Below are positions 44,271 through 53,193 of a stretch of DNA of 55,875 nt, piece after piece; position 1 is the stretch's first letter, and each line of letters opens with the position of its first letter. The notes beneath the pieces were generated by a model. That model did no database searches and was not told the DNA's origin. It worked only from the letters and a program-made list of their open reading frames with translations. A program made the position numbers and the translations under genes. Origin of the DNA: an uncultured Collinsella sp. (GTDB taxonomy: Bacteria; Actinomycetota; Coriobacteriia; Coriobacteriales; Coriobacteriaceae); NCBI GenBank assembly GCA_900555555.1, contig USLK01000007.1:1-55875 (forward strand), written 5' to 3'.

Positions 44271-45314
44271 TTACGCGTTGCTCTGGACAAAGCCACCATC
44301 GAACGCATTCGCCTCGAGCACGCGAGCGCACCCGTTAACGACGTTATCGAGAGCGGTCGGGCTCACATTGACCGAAACGCCGGTCTCGTCGCGCAAACGG
44401 ACATCGAGACCGCGCAACATCGCTCCGCCGCCGGTAAGCAAAATGCCGTAGTACATGAGATCCGAAGCCAGATCGGGCGGTGTGGCATCGAGCGCATCCT
44501 TAACGGCCTTGGTCATCTCATCGAGCGGCTTGTTGAGAGCCCGTCGAATCTCTTCGCTCTCGATGCGCACGGTCTTGGGAAGACCCGTTATGACATCGCG
44601 TCCGTTGACCTCGACATCAAGCTCATCCTTGAGAGGAACGGCCGAACCGACCTTGATCTTGATGTCCTCCGCGGTACGTTCGCCGATCGCGAGATTGTAC
44701 GCGTCGCGCACATGAGAGAGGATAGCCTGATCGAACTCATCGCCCGCGATACGAATGGATTGGGAGACAACGATGCCGCCCATAGCGATGACGGCGACTT
44801 CCGTGGTGCCACCGCCGATATCGACGACCATGGACCCCGTGGGCTCCTCAACCGGAAGATCTGCACCGATAGCTGCAGCCATGGGCTCCTCGATCAGATA
44901 CGCCTGACGGGCACCCGCCTGAATCGTCGCTTCGAATACGGCGCGCTTTTCCACGCTGGTAACCCCAGAGGGGACGCAGACAACGACACGGGGGCGGGGC
45001 GTCCACGGATAGCGCTTGCCGCTCGCCTTGTCGATAAAATAGCGAAGCATGGCCTCGGTCACATCGAAATCGGCGATGACGCCGTCTTTGAGCGGGCGGA
45101 CCGCAACGATATTGCCCGGGGTACGGCCCAGCATGCGCTTGGCCTCGATACCGACAGCCAAAATGCGTTCATCGTTTTTATCGATCGCGACAACGGAGGG
45201 CTCGCGGATGACGATCCCCTTGCCACGCACAGAGACGAGCGTATTGGCGGTGCCGAGGTCAATGGCAAGATCACCGTCATACTGCCCGAAAAACATATCC
45301 ATCAATGAAAACAA
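44271..45314 (-). CDS. mreB: Actin-like cell shape protein MreB
   Basis: A 347-residue bacterial actin that guides side-wall synthesis. Phosphate 1 motif DLGTANTLVSVRGKG, VVCVPSGVTSVEKRA, the phosphate 2 motif VVDIGGGTTEVAV, and the C-terminal adenosine motif LLTGGGAML are all present. The start is TTG at 45314, with TAGGAG 6 bases upstream; the first ATG is four codons later and too far from that site. It heads the mreB-mreC-mreD-mrdA-rodA-DUF697-radical SAM-DUF2344 operon. Confidence 0.96.
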   Translation of the reverse strand: MFSLMDMFFGQYDGDLAIDLGTANTLVSVRGKGIVIREPSVVAIDKNDERILAVGIEAKRMLGRTPGNIVAVRPLKDGVIADFDVTEAMLRYFIDKASGKRYPWTPRPRVVVCVPSGVTSVEKRAVFEATIQAGARQAYLIEEPMAAAIGADLPVEEPTGSMVVDIGGGTTEVAVIAMGGIVVSQSIRIAGDEFDQAILSHVRDAYNLAIGERTAEDIKIKVGSAVPLKDELDVEVNGRDVITGLPKTVRIESEEIRRALNKPLDEMTKAVKDALDATPPDLASDLMYYGILLTGGGAMLRGLDVRLRDETGVSVNVSPTALDNVVNGCARVLEANAFDGGFVQSNA

Positions 45315-45419
45315 AATGGCTCCTACGAATAGCTCATGCGCACATCTGTACTACGAGTGTACCGTTACGTGCGGTTTGGGGACGCGGGGTCGAAAGAACG
45401 CACGGCAACAACACGATGC

Positions 45420-46790
45420 CTATTCCGCATCGGCCGCCTGAGCGGCGGCGTCGGAGGCATCGGAAGAACCCTCAGCCGACTGCTGCTCGTCTACCCGGTC
45501 TTCCTGGGTGTCTGCATCCACATTGTCGGCAACCTCGTTATCGAACTGGGGCGTAACGTTGCAAACGACCCAACCGAGACCCTGCCGCGCAAACTCGACC
45601 TTGTAGTCCATCTCCCCACCCTTGGAGAGCTTGACCTTGACCGAAGCGGTGGCGGTGGTCATGGTCGTGTCCATGCCCTCGATCTGGGGCGTAGCGTCCT
45701 GCGGGATCGATGAAACGATGATGGAACGAGAGCCCTCATCCAGTTGGTCGGAAAGGTAGGCGCTGGCATCCGAGCCATCGGAAGCAGCCTGGAACAGGTC
45801 GGTGAGAACTGCCTGCTGCGTGGGGAACCCGAGGCCGCGCGAGAAAGCAAACGCCAGACCGCCCGCAAGAACAAGGAGGACGATAAGGATGACCAGGAAC
45901 ACCTTGAGCCCCGTGTGTCGACGCTTGCGGCGTACCTTCATCTCCTGACGGTCCTGCTGGACCATCTCCGACTCGGTCAGCGTGAAGAAACCCGTATCGG
46001 AAGGATCGGGCATGAAGTTGCCGGACTTTCCCATGGGATCGAGCGGGTCGACCCCATCGGCGTACGTGCTGCCCGCAGATATACTCTGGGGCTGTGCGGA
46101 AAGTGCGTCACGCGCACGGTCGAACTCACTTTGCTGCTCGGGCGAAAGACGAAAGATGCCGTCGGCCGTCGCCGCGGTAAAAGCATCGATGGCGTCCGAG
46201 AAGCGATTGGTAGCCGCATAGGCGAACCCAAGACCGGCGTTGATCGCGCGGGCGTCATCGCGCGGACCCGCAAAATCTAGTGCGGTCCGATACGCCTCGA
46301 CGGCATCCTCGGGACGGTTGAGCGCGATGAAGCAATCGCCCAGGCTCGCAAGCGCTCCGGCGGGAGCGGGGTTTGCCCCGTCGATGGCGGCCTGACGATA
46401 TGCCACGCCGGCCTCGGTCGTGCGCCCGAGCTTTTGAAGGGCGCTACCGAGCCCGAGATACGCTTTATAAGGCGTGGCGTAACTTGCATCCTGTGTTGCA
46501 TGGGTAAAGGACTCGGCTGCACCCTCGAGATCACCGGAAGCGGCCAACGCCTTGCCGCGGTTGGTAAACAGGGCCCCCTGTTTGCCGTAGGAGGTATCGG
46601 CGAGAGCGGAGGAATACGCCTCGGCGGCGTCGGGATAGCGACCGATGCGCATCAGCGCATTTCCGCGAAGATGGTCAACCTCTCCGCAAGGCTTGTCTGA
46701 CTCCTTTGCGGCAGAGAACAGCTGGGCTGCCGTTACAAAATCACCCGCACGATACGCACCGCGCGCCTGTTCCAAAATCTGATTGTTCAC
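45420..46790 (-). CDS. TPR membrane protein of unknown function
   Basis: A 456-residue protein. Residues 1-240 form tetratricopeptide repeats (for example GNALMRIGRYPDAAEAYSSAL, AYLGLGSALQKLGRTTEAG), presumably cytoplasmic. A basic stretch (KVRRKRRHTGLK) and a transmembrane helix (about 298-320) follow, then an external domain of about 90 residues with some likeness to lumazine-type/DUF4878 lipoprotein folds and an acidic tail. The start is GTG with GGAG 5 bases upstream. Its role is unknown; it may be a scaffold beside the mre operon. Confidence 0.75.
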   Translation of the reverse strand: MNNQILEQARGAYRAGDFVTAAQLFSAAKESDKPCGEVDHLRGNALMRIGRYPDAAEAYSSALADTSYGKQGALFTNRGKALAASGDLEGAAESFTHATQDASYATPYKAYLGLGSALQKLGRTTEAGVAYRQAAIDGANPAPAGALASLGDCFIALNRPEDAVEAYRTALDFAGPRDDARAINAGLGFAYAATNRFSDAIDAFTAATADGIFRLSPEQQSEFDRARDALSAQPQSISAGSTYADGVDPLDPMGKSGNFMPDPSDTGFFTLTESEMVQQDRQEMKVRRKRRHTGLKVFLVILIVLLVLAGGLAFAFSRGLGFPTQQAVLTDLFQAASDGSDASAYLSDQLDEGSRSIIVSSIPQDATPQIEGMDTTMTTATASVKVKLSKGGEMDYKVEFARQGLGWVVCNVTPQFDNEVADNVDADTQEDRVDEQQSAEGSSDASDAAAQAADAE

Positions 46791-46828
46791 ATGAGCTCCT
46801 CTATACGTAACGACCGATCAGCGCGAAC

Positions 46829-47368
46829 CTACGCCTCGTGAACGATCTCCACATGCTTGATCTCATCGCCGGCACGCAGGGCCGAGATGACATCAAGCCC
46901 CTCGAGAGTCGTGCCGAACACGGTGTAGCCGGAATCGAGATTGTGCTGCGGGCCAAGGCAGAAATAGAACTGGGAACCGGCCGAATCGGGATCCATGGCG
47001 CGCGCCATGGCAAGAGCGCCGTCGATGTGGCTGTTGCGCGGGTTGGTTGAAAACTCCTCGCGGATATACCAGCCGGGGCCGCCCGTGCCAGGCATGCCAT
47101 CGGGGCCGGGCTGACCGGACGCTACCTGCTCAGGGGCCATATCGCGCGTGTTGGGGCATCCGCCCTGAATGACAAAGCCGGGGACATAGCGATGGAACTT
47201 AAGCCCATCGTAAAAGCCCATCGTGGCGAGCTCGCAGAAGTTCCCAACGTGGATGGGAGCGCCATCGCCATCGAGCTTGACGCGGATCGTACCCTTCGAA
47301 GTATCGATCACCGCCACCTCGTCGCCCTTGACGTTGTACTCAGGTGTGTGAAGTTCGGTGTTGAACAT
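46829..47368 (-). CDS. Cyclophilin-type peptidyl-prolyl isomerase
   Basis: A 179-residue cyclophilin that catalyses proline cis-trans isomerisation. FHRYVPGFVIQGGCP (with the catalytic Arg), the MARAMDPDSAGSQFYFCL segment and TVFGTTLEGLDVI are typical. It lacks a signal peptide, so it is cytoplasmic. The ATG at 47368 has GGGAGG 8 bases before it, and a good promoter lies just upstream. Confidence 0.95.
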   Translation of the reverse strand: MFNTELHTPEYNVKGDEVAVIDTSKGTIRVKLDGDGAPIHVGNFCELATMGFYDGLKFHRYVPGFVIQGGCPNTRDMAPEQVASGQPGPDGMPGTGGPGWYIREEFSTNPRNSHIDGALAMARAMDPDSAGSQFYFCLGPQHNLDSGYTVFGTTLEGLDVISALRAGDEIKHVEIVHEA

Positions 47369-47402
47369 GGCCAACCTCCCCGTGTCGGTGCATTTTCATT
47401 CA

Positions 47403-47432
47403 ATTCTAGCAATTAAGCGCAGCGGAGACCAA
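47403..47432 (-). promoter_or_regulatory. Promoter of the cyclophilin gene
   Basis: On the minus strand TTGGTC (47427-47432) and TAGAAT (47403-47408) are 18 bases apart, and a TGC before the -10 makes it an extended type. The leader is about 28 bases. Confidence 0.7.
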
Positions 47433-47433
47433 T

Positions 47434-48519
47434 CTACTTCTCGACCGGCTTCCAAGCCTCCACGTACTTATAGTAATCGCTTGCGGCCTGGGCATCCTGC
47501 TCCTTGCGATCGCGCAGGGGGGCAAGTATCTCCCACTCATGGTTCACAGGGCGGTCCGAGCCGCTATACGACAGCGATATGTCCCAAGAAGCGCAGTACA
47601 TATCGATGCGCGTGCGCACGAGCCCAGCCAGGGTCTTGAGATTCTCGGCATCCTGAGCGTACTCGGAATCCTTGGAGAGCTGAAGGCCGTCGAGTTCCTC
47701 CAGGCAGGAGTCGAGGGCATCGCGCGCGTCATACGCGGAACGCGAGCAGCGCTGCCGCGTATCGAGACTCGGGGACTCGAATCCGGTATTGTAGTCCGCG
47801 ATGATTCCATCCAGCGCTTCGTGCTGCTCGACGATGCGCTGATATATAGCTTCAAGACGAGGGAATACATCTTGCCCGGAGGGCGCGGGATCGGCTGGCT
47901 GGGAATCGGACGCGGCGGCCGCGCCCTGCCCGCTCTCGGGCAACTGCCTGCTTGGGAACATCTTGCCGGCAGCGTCGCTGAAAGAGTCATAGAATCCAGG
48001 CATGACGCCGAGCGGATCTTTGGTCACAAACCAAACGGCTCCCAAGGCAAGCAGCAGCACGGCGACGGGAGCCACCCATCGAAATCGCCTTGGGCGGCTA
48101 TAGTCGTCAATCGGCAGCCCGTTGCGGGAAGATTTACCGCGAGCGGCATCATGGTGCAGCTGCTTTTCGCGCTTGCGCTCGGCGGCCGTCTTCTCCTCCG
48201 CCTGAGATGGCTGCTCGATTCCTGCGGCGCTCAACTCATCGGAAGAGAGGACGCCCGTAGACATGGGGTCGAGGGATCGGGAGATGAGCTCCGGTGCAGA
48301 GGGCGAGGGCGCCTCGGCGATATCCTTGTCAGTCAGGCGCGGAAAGCTTGCGGTGCGTCCTGCCGCAAGGTCGCTCGAGGAGGAGCTGGTCGAAAGGATT
48401 CCGGGCGCGGGGCGACCGCACTTGGGACATACGCGATCGCTCGAGTCCAATCTCGCGCCGCAACCCTCGCAGAAAATAAATTCATCATGCAACTCGTTGC
48501 CATTGGTAGAACGGGTCAC
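47434..48519 (-). CDS. Zinc-ribbon membrane protein of unknown function
   Basis: A 361-residue protein with an N-terminal zinc ribbon (CEGCGARL and CPKCGRPAP), a Ser-rich disordered linker, a transmembrane helix (about residues 149-165) and an external helical domain with DTRQRCSRSAYDARDALDSC. Such zinc-ribbon/TM proteins are common in Coriobacteriia and Firmicutes with no known function. The start is GTG; it overlaps the ATPase stop (GTGA), showing coupling. Whether it regulates the pump is not known. Confidence 0.8.
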   Translation of the reverse strand: MTRSTNGNELHDEFIFCEGCGARLDSSDRVCPKCGRPAPGILSTSSSSSDLAAGRTASFPRLTDKDIAEAPSPSAPELISRSLDPMSTGVLSSDELSAAGIEQPSQAEEKTAAERKREKQLHHDAARGKSSRNGLPIDDYSRPRRFRWVAPVAVLLLALGAVWFVTKDPLGVMPGFYDSFSDAAGKMFPSRQLPESGQGAAAASDSQPADPAPSGQDVFPRLEAIYQRIVEQHEALDGIIADYNTGFESPSLDTRQRCSRSAYDARDALDSCLEELDGLQLSKDSEYAQDAENLKTLAGLVRTRIDMYCASWDISLSYSGSDRPVNHEWEILAPLRDRKEQDAQAASDYYKYVEAWKPVEK

Positions 48520-51245
48520 TTCGTATCCCTCTTCCTTTTACGGACAAGCGGCATCTTCACGCGAATACCGGAACCGGAACGCTCGACTTGATAACCGCGA
48601 CGTTTAGATTTCACGGGATCGCCCGCAGCGCGAACCGATTCGCGGCGACGATCGAGGCGCTTCTTACGGTCGGAGGCGAGCTTTTGTATCCCCCTGCGGG
48701 CAGAAGAACCCGTTGAGCTGACGCGTCGTTTCCTCCCCTTTCCACTCACGCGGATACCGCGGCCGAAACCGCTGGCCAATCGCGTGGTACGCTCGGGGGA
48801 GGCATCCATAAAGTCTGCCAAACGCGAAAAGACCAAACAGCCCAGAAGGGCAAAGACCACCAAAATAATAAGCGAGGCGATAGACAGTCGGCCTACCGAG
48901 AAGAACTCCGGAAAACCGACCACCCCGACAACGATACCGACGGTGACGAAAATGAAGACCGCAAGCCTCAAAGGGGTAAACGGCCAGGAGATACGCCAGA
49001 TAAGCGAGCATCCGATGGCGCAGGTGCTCACCAGGCACATGGTCGAAAGCGCACCCTCGGAAAGCCCGATGAGATGAGCGGCAAGCATGCACAGCAGAGA
49101 GGACACGAGCACACCGGCCGCAGCGGGAAGCGCGCGCTTGAGCACATTGGCGAGGAAGCTGCCCTCTATACGCGCCCGGTTGGATTCGAGCGCCAAGACA
49201 AAGCTCGGAAATCCGATGCAGAAGAAATTGATCAAGGTCATGGTGATGGGCTGGAACGGATACGGCGGCAAGAAGATGCATATGGCCGCCATCCCCATGG
49301 AGAAGAGCGTTTTCGTCAAGAACAGGGCCGCTGAACGCTGCAGGTTGTTGATGGAGCGACGTCCCTCGGCGACCACCGCCGGCATGGAGGCGAAATCGTT
49401 ATCGATCAGCACAAGCTCCGCCACGTTGCGGGCCGCGTCCGACCCCGCTGCCATGGCGACCGAGCAGTCGGCCTCCTTGAGAGCGAGGACGTCGTTGACG
49501 CCGTCACCGGTCATGGCGACGGTATGGCCGCGTTTCTTAAGCGCGATGACCAGGTCGCGCTTCTGCTGGGGCGTAACACGCCCGAACACGTGATATCTAT
49601 CCGCCGCGGCATCGAGCTTGGCGGGGGTGTCCAACGTCGTGGCATCGACATAGGCGCCGGCCCCCGGTATCCCGACGGTCTTTGCGATTCCGGATACCGT
49701 CCTTGGATCATCGCCCGATATGACATTAAGGGTTACGCCCTGTTCGCAAAAATACTTGATGGTCTCCGCTGCGGACGGCCTGATCTCATCGCGGATGGCG
49801 ACGAATCCGACCGGCCGGGCCGTACCGATGAAATCCCCCTCGTCGTCGAACCCGTCGACCCGTGCCAGAACGAGTACGCGGCACGTCTTGGCAAGCTCGT
49901 TGACCGTATCCTGATAATCCGAAAAGCATTCTCGATCGAGCACGAACTGAGCCGCGCCCATCACGAAGGCGCCTTCCTCAAATGATGCCCCGCTCCATTT
50001 TTTTGCGGAGTTAAACGGCACCACCATATGGGGGATGGAGGTGGGGACAGCCGAATCGGCGTAGTAGTTCATGACAGCCGTGCACGTCTCGTTGGCGTCA
50101 GACGAGGTCGCCCGGGCGATATTGGCAAGGACGAAATCCACGTCGACCGCCTCCTCCGCCCTCAGCTGGCCCACAGGGAGCGCGTGGCCATCGCGCGCCG
50201 CATAGACCGCGGCGACCTGCATATGGCCGGACGTGATCGTGCCCGTCTTATCGAGACAGAGGACGTCCACGCGAGCGAGCGTCTCGATACAGTAGAGCTG
50301 CTGGGCGAGGACGCGGCGGCGCGCAAGACGGATGGTGGCAATCGCCAGAACCGACGAGGTGAGCAGTACAAGCCCCTGCGGGATCATCCCCAACAGCGCA
50401 CCGACGGTCGTGAGAACGGAATTGGATATCTGCTGCCAGGCATCCGGCGCGCTCGCGACCCACTCGATGATGCCTGAAGCGGCCCCATCGTAGGCAACAT
50501 GGGCGCCGTGTATGCTCGCGACGAACAATGCGATACCGAGGGGCAGCATAACCACGCTCGCGAAACGAACGATCGCATTCAGCGCGTTCATGATCTCGGA
50601 ATTAACCTTTTTGACGTATTTCGCCTCGTTGTTTATGCGCGCCACATAGTTGTCCGCACCGACATGGATGACCCGCGCCAGAATCTGACCGGCATCGATG
50701 AAGCTTCCACTCATGAGCTCATCGCCGGGACGCTTGTGGATGGAATCGCTCTCCCCCGTCAAGAGGCTCTCGTTCACATGGGCCTCACCTGAAACAACCA
50801 CCGCATCCGCGGGAATCTGATCGCCGCGTCCCAGACGAATAAGGTCATCGAGAACGATCTGGTCGAGCTCGAGCTCAACCTCCAGGCCGTCGCGAATCGC
50901 CACGGCGCGCTTTGAAGCCAACAGCGTAAGCTTATCGACCATGCGTTTGGAACGCAGCGACTGGATCACACCGATGGCGGTGTTGGCAAAGACGATACCC
51001 AGAAAGGTGAGGTTCTTCCAGGCGCCGGTGACGATGACCAAGACGGCAAGGATGATGTTGATGAGATTGAACAGCGTGCACACGTTCTCCACGACAAGCT
51101 CTTTAACCGATTTGGTCTTAAGGTCGGTGTTCGCGTTGACCTTGCCCTCGGCGATCCTGCTCTCAACCTCGGCAGACGTCAGGCCCGTCTCGGCAAAAGG
51201 ACTGGTGGGCGCGGTGGCGGTGCGGGGATCTGAGTGCTCGGACAT
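48516..51245 (-). CDS. P-type cation-transporting ATPase, CtpE-like
   Basis: A 909-residue P-type ATPase. The actuator motif TGES (163-166), phosphorylated Asp332 in DKTGTIT, the nucleotide-domain and hinge motif GDGVNDVLALKEAD, and about ten transmembrane helices are present. The membrane motif MIPQGLVLLTS in M4 resembles mycobacterial CtpE (MIPEGL), a calcium transporter, rather than heavy-metal pumps, which have CPx; no heavy-metal domain is present. A basic disordered tail of about 110 residues follows the last helix. GAGGAG precedes the ATG. Ion specificity is inferred and not certain. Confidence 0.88.
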   Translation of the reverse strand: MSEHSDPRTATAPTSPFAETGLTSAEVESRIAEGKVNANTDLKTKSVKELVVENVCTLFNLINIILAVLVIVTGAWKNLTFLGIVFANTAIGVIQSLRSKRMVDKLTLLASKRAVAIRDGLEVELELDQIVLDDLIRLGRGDQIPADAVVVSGEAHVNESLLTGESDSIHKRPGDELMSGSFIDAGQILARVIHVGADNYVARINNEAKYVKKVNSEIMNALNAIVRFASVVMLPLGIALFVASIHGAHVAYDGAASGIIEWVASAPDAWQQISNSVLTTVGALLGMIPQGLVLLTSSVLAIATIRLARRRVLAQQLYCIETLARVDVLCLDKTGTITSGHMQVAAVYAARDGHALPVGQLRAEEAVDVDFVLANIARATSSDANETCTAVMNYYADSAVPTSIPHMVVPFNSAKKWSGASFEEGAFVMGAAQFVLDRECFSDYQDTVNELAKTCRVLVLARVDGFDDEGDFIGTARPVGFVAIRDEIRPSAAETIKYFCEQGVTLNVISGDDPRTVSGIAKTVGIPGAGAYVDATTLDTPAKLDAAADRYHVFGRVTPQQKRDLVIALKKRGHTVAMTGDGVNDVLALKEADCSVAMAAGSDAARNVAELVLIDNDFASMPAVVAEGRRSINNLQRSAALFLTKTLFSMGMAAICIFLPPYPFQPITMTLINFFCIGFPSFVLALESNRARIEGSFLANVLKRALPAAAGVLVSSLLCMLAAHLIGLSEGALSTMCLVSTCAIGCSLIWRISWPFTPLRLAVFIFVTVGIVVGVVGFPEFFSVGRLSIASLIILVVFALLGCLVFSRLADFMDASPERTTRLASGFGRGIRVSGKGRKRRVSSTGSSARRGIQKLASDRKKRLDRRRESVRAAGDPVKSKRRGYQVERSGSGIRVKMPLVRKRKRDTK

Positions 51246-51270
51246 ATAGCTCCTCGATGATGAACCGATA

Positions 51271-51305
51271 GAGAAAAGGTCGCGAACACATACGCGCTCG
51301 CGACC
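51271..51305 (-). terminator. Terminator between prophage lysis genes and the ATPase
   Basis: On the minus strand GGTCGCGA and TCGCGACC form a perfect 8-bp stem with a 12-nt loop, followed by TTTTCTC. It ends 25 bases before the ATPase start and would stop prophage transcripts from entering the host gene. Confidence 0.8.
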
Positions 51306-51361
51306 CGAAACTATCCTGGTGCCCTATAGCAATGCTCTCGCGAACTTTAGGACATCAGGTA

Positions 51362-51385
51362 TGCATTGCCGTTTTCGGCAAAAGC
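51362..51385. repeat. Imperfect dyad near the prophage boundary
   Basis: TTGCCG and CGGCAA form a perfect 6-bp stem with a TTTT loop, with further pairing of TGC and GCA outside. No U-tract follows on either strand. It lies in the 180 bases between the endolysin and the terminator that hold no gene, and is a possible attachment-site region; this is weak. Confidence 0.3.
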
Positions 51386-51487
51386 ATATTGCTGAGAATA
51401 ACTTTCGGCTAGTCATCGGTCAACAGTCTTCATCATATCGTCCCGCCCGAAAAGCAGAACATGGGCGATTTCACGCTAACTTGAATT

Positions 51488-52543
51488 CTAGTACTTGATC
51501 TTCTGCCCGGCGTAGATGCGATTCGGGTTCGAAATCCCGTTCTTCTTGGCTAGCGCCTGATAGGTCGTGCCGAGCTTCGCCGCGATGCCCGAGAGCGTGT
51601 CGCCGGACTTGACGATGTAGACGCGCGCCGGCCGTGAGACCCCGTTGATCTTGTCCTGAACGGCCTTGTAGCGGGTACCGAGCACGCGTCGGCGCATGTC
51701 GCCATTGCCGTACTTACCGGCCATCACCTCGGCAGTGAGGGTATCGACCGAAGCCGATGCGATGTGGTTGATGAAGTCCTGCACCTCGCCGTAACGCGAG
51801 CCGAGCGCCTGCTTGCGCGCATCGCCGGAACCGAACTCGTCGCGCATGAGGCGGTCTGCCAGTTCGAGCGTCGAGCCCTGCGGGGCCGTCGGCTGATGGT
51901 CGGGCTGGTGCTGGGGAGCGGGCTGCGGCTGCGCCGCGCCGTTCGGGTTCGCGTACTTGTCCCACGCCGCGGGATCGCCGTAGAACTTGTTCAGGTCGAG
52001 GTTGCCGCCGTAGCCGGGAAGTCGGCCGTGGCTGGAATACTGGCGCATCATGCAGCCGTACTTGCCCTCGTTCCACGGAGCGTCCTGATAGCCCGTCGGG
52101 TTGTTGTCCGCGTACTGCGCGACCCATGCGCCGCAGTTGTGCTTGCGGCACAGGTCCCACGGGAAGACGGACGCGGAGGCGTAGACCACGGGCGGGATGC
52201 CGGTGCGCTCCTTGACGCGGGCGATGCACTGCTCGAGGTAGCCGAGATTGCCCCAGGCGCGGTTCTCGCCCTGCTCCCAGTCGAGCACGATCATCACCTT
52301 GCCGACCCAGTTCTTGATGGAGTCGATGAAGAAGTCCATCTCGGAGACCGCGCCCTGGCCGCCGATGTAGTGGTAGACGCCGACCTTCTTGCCGAGCGAC
52401 ATTGCCTGCTCGACCTGACGCACGCAGTCGGGCGAGGTGTAGCCGGTTCCTTGCGTCGCCTTCGCGATTACGAAGTCGCACGGGACTGCGGCGAGGTCGA
52501 TGCCCTTCTGCCAGTTGGAGATGTCGATTCCGTTCATTGCCAT
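51488..52543 (-). CDS. Phage endolysin: GH25 lysozyme with two Cpl-7 repeats and LysM
   Basis: A 351-residue cell wall hydrolase. The GH25 muramidase domain (1-195) starts NGIDISNWQKG with Asp7 and has the catalytic pair Asp88 and Glu90 in VLDWEQG. A Pro/Gln linker follows. Two Cpl-7 (CW_7) wall-binding repeats are at about 227-260 and 268-301 (SRYGEVQDFIN, TRYKAVQDKIN). A C-terminal LysM is at 308-351 (VKSGDTLSGIAAKLG). There is no signal peptide, so export needs the holin encoded directly upstream. AAGGTG spans the end of the holin gene as ribosome site. Confidence 0.95.
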   Translation of the reverse strand: MAMNGIDISNWQKGIDLAAVPCDFVIAKATQGTGYTSPDCVRQVEQAMSLGKKVGVYHYIGGQGAVSEMDFFIDSIKNWVGKVMIVLDWEQGENRAWGNLGYLEQCIARVKERTGIPPVVYASASVFPWDLCRKHNCGAWVAQYADNNPTGYQDAPWNEGKYGCMMRQYSSHGRLPGYGGNLDLNKFYGDPAAWDKYANPNGAAQPQPAPQHQPDHQPTAPQGSTLELADRLMRDEFGSGDARKQALGSRYGEVQDFINHIASASVDTLTAEVMAGKYGNGDMRRRVLGTRYKAVQDKINGVSRPARVYIVKSGDTLSGIAAKLGTTYQALAKKNGISNPNRIYAGQKIKY

Positions 52544-52546
52544 TGC

Positions 52547-52837
52547 TTAAAACACCTTCTTTGTAGCCTCGGCTGCGCCGAGGAGGACGCCGATGCCTGT
52601 AGAGACGATCGTGGCGGTCTGCGCCACCTCCCCTGCGTTCGGCCAGCCCCAGACGGACGCGAGCCCGGTGTAGATCGCGGCTGCTGCGGGAATTGCGAGC
52701 AGGCCGACCCACTTCAAGACGTCATAGAGCCAGCCGGGAAGCCAGTACTTGGCATAGCCCTCCACCGGCACGTCATCCGGGATGTCGATGGGCTCCACCG
52801 CGCCGGTCTCTTCGGTGATGTCATGCTTCTCGTCCAT
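52547..52837 (-). CDS. Phage holin
   Basis: A 96-residue protein with an acidic N-terminus and two hydrophobic segments, LKWVGLLAIPAAAAIYTGL (about 44-62) and TATIVSTGIGVLLGAAEAT (about 74-92). YWLPGWLYDVLKWVGL is typical of the Dp-1-like holin family. It makes membrane holes that let the endolysin out. The ATG at 52837 is chosen since AAAGGAG lies 8 bases before it; a GTG six codons earlier overlaps that site. It ends 3 bases before the endolysin ATG. Confidence 0.9.
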   Translation of the reverse strand: MDEKHDITEETGAVEPIDIPDDVPVEGYAKYWLPGWLYDVLKWVGLLAIPAAAAIYTGLASVWGWPNAGEVAQTATIVSTGIGVLLGAAEATKKVF

Positions 52838-52851
52838 ATCGGTCGCTCCTT

Positions 52852-53193
52852 TCACGCGACGTGGAGCTCCATGAGCTCCTTGTACATATGGGTTCCCTGC
52901 CCATTGCCACCTAGGGCGTGGTAGAGGTCATAGACCTCCTGAATGCCCTGCTTTACCTCGACGGGGCACGTGCGCCCACCGAGGACGTAGTGCTCGTGCA
53001 GGTCCTTGAGCCGATAGCGGAGAAGCAGGCGGAAGATTCGGCGGTTCATGTCGCGCTCCTCCTGCTGCTGAATCTCACGGCGCTCGCGCTCCTCCTTGGA
53101 GCCGCGAATCTTTCCGCCCAGCCACCCGGCGACCCCCGTGATGCAGAACATCGCGATCTGGGGCAGAAGCTGCCATATCAGATTCTCAGGCAT
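52852..53193 (-). CDS. Small membrane-anchored phage protein with YHALGGNG motif
   Basis: A 113-residue protein with an N-terminal hydrophobic helix (about 5-27), a charged coiled coil (KEERERREIQQQEERD) and a C-terminal region with HEHYVLGGRTCPVEVKQG and YDLYHALGGNGQGTHMYKE. Proteins with this CP...YHALGGNG pattern occur just before holin genes in many phages of Gram-positive hosts; their function is unknown, perhaps holin control. It overlaps the preceding gene by 8 bases. AAGGA is the ribosome site. Confidence 0.75.
   Translation of the reverse strand: MPENLIWQLLPQIAMFCITGVAGWLGGKIRGSKEERERREIQQQEERDMNRRIFRLLLRYRLKDLHEHYVLGGRTCPVEVKQGIQEVYDLYHALGGNGQGTHMYKELMELHVA

Noticed and set aside
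51518..51550. A GGGTTCGAAATCCC stretch resembling a tRNA T-arm, which would be a natural prophage attachment site
   Set aside because: It lies inside the LysM domain of the endolysin and encodes its SNPNRIY region; no acceptor, D or anticodon arms fit around it.
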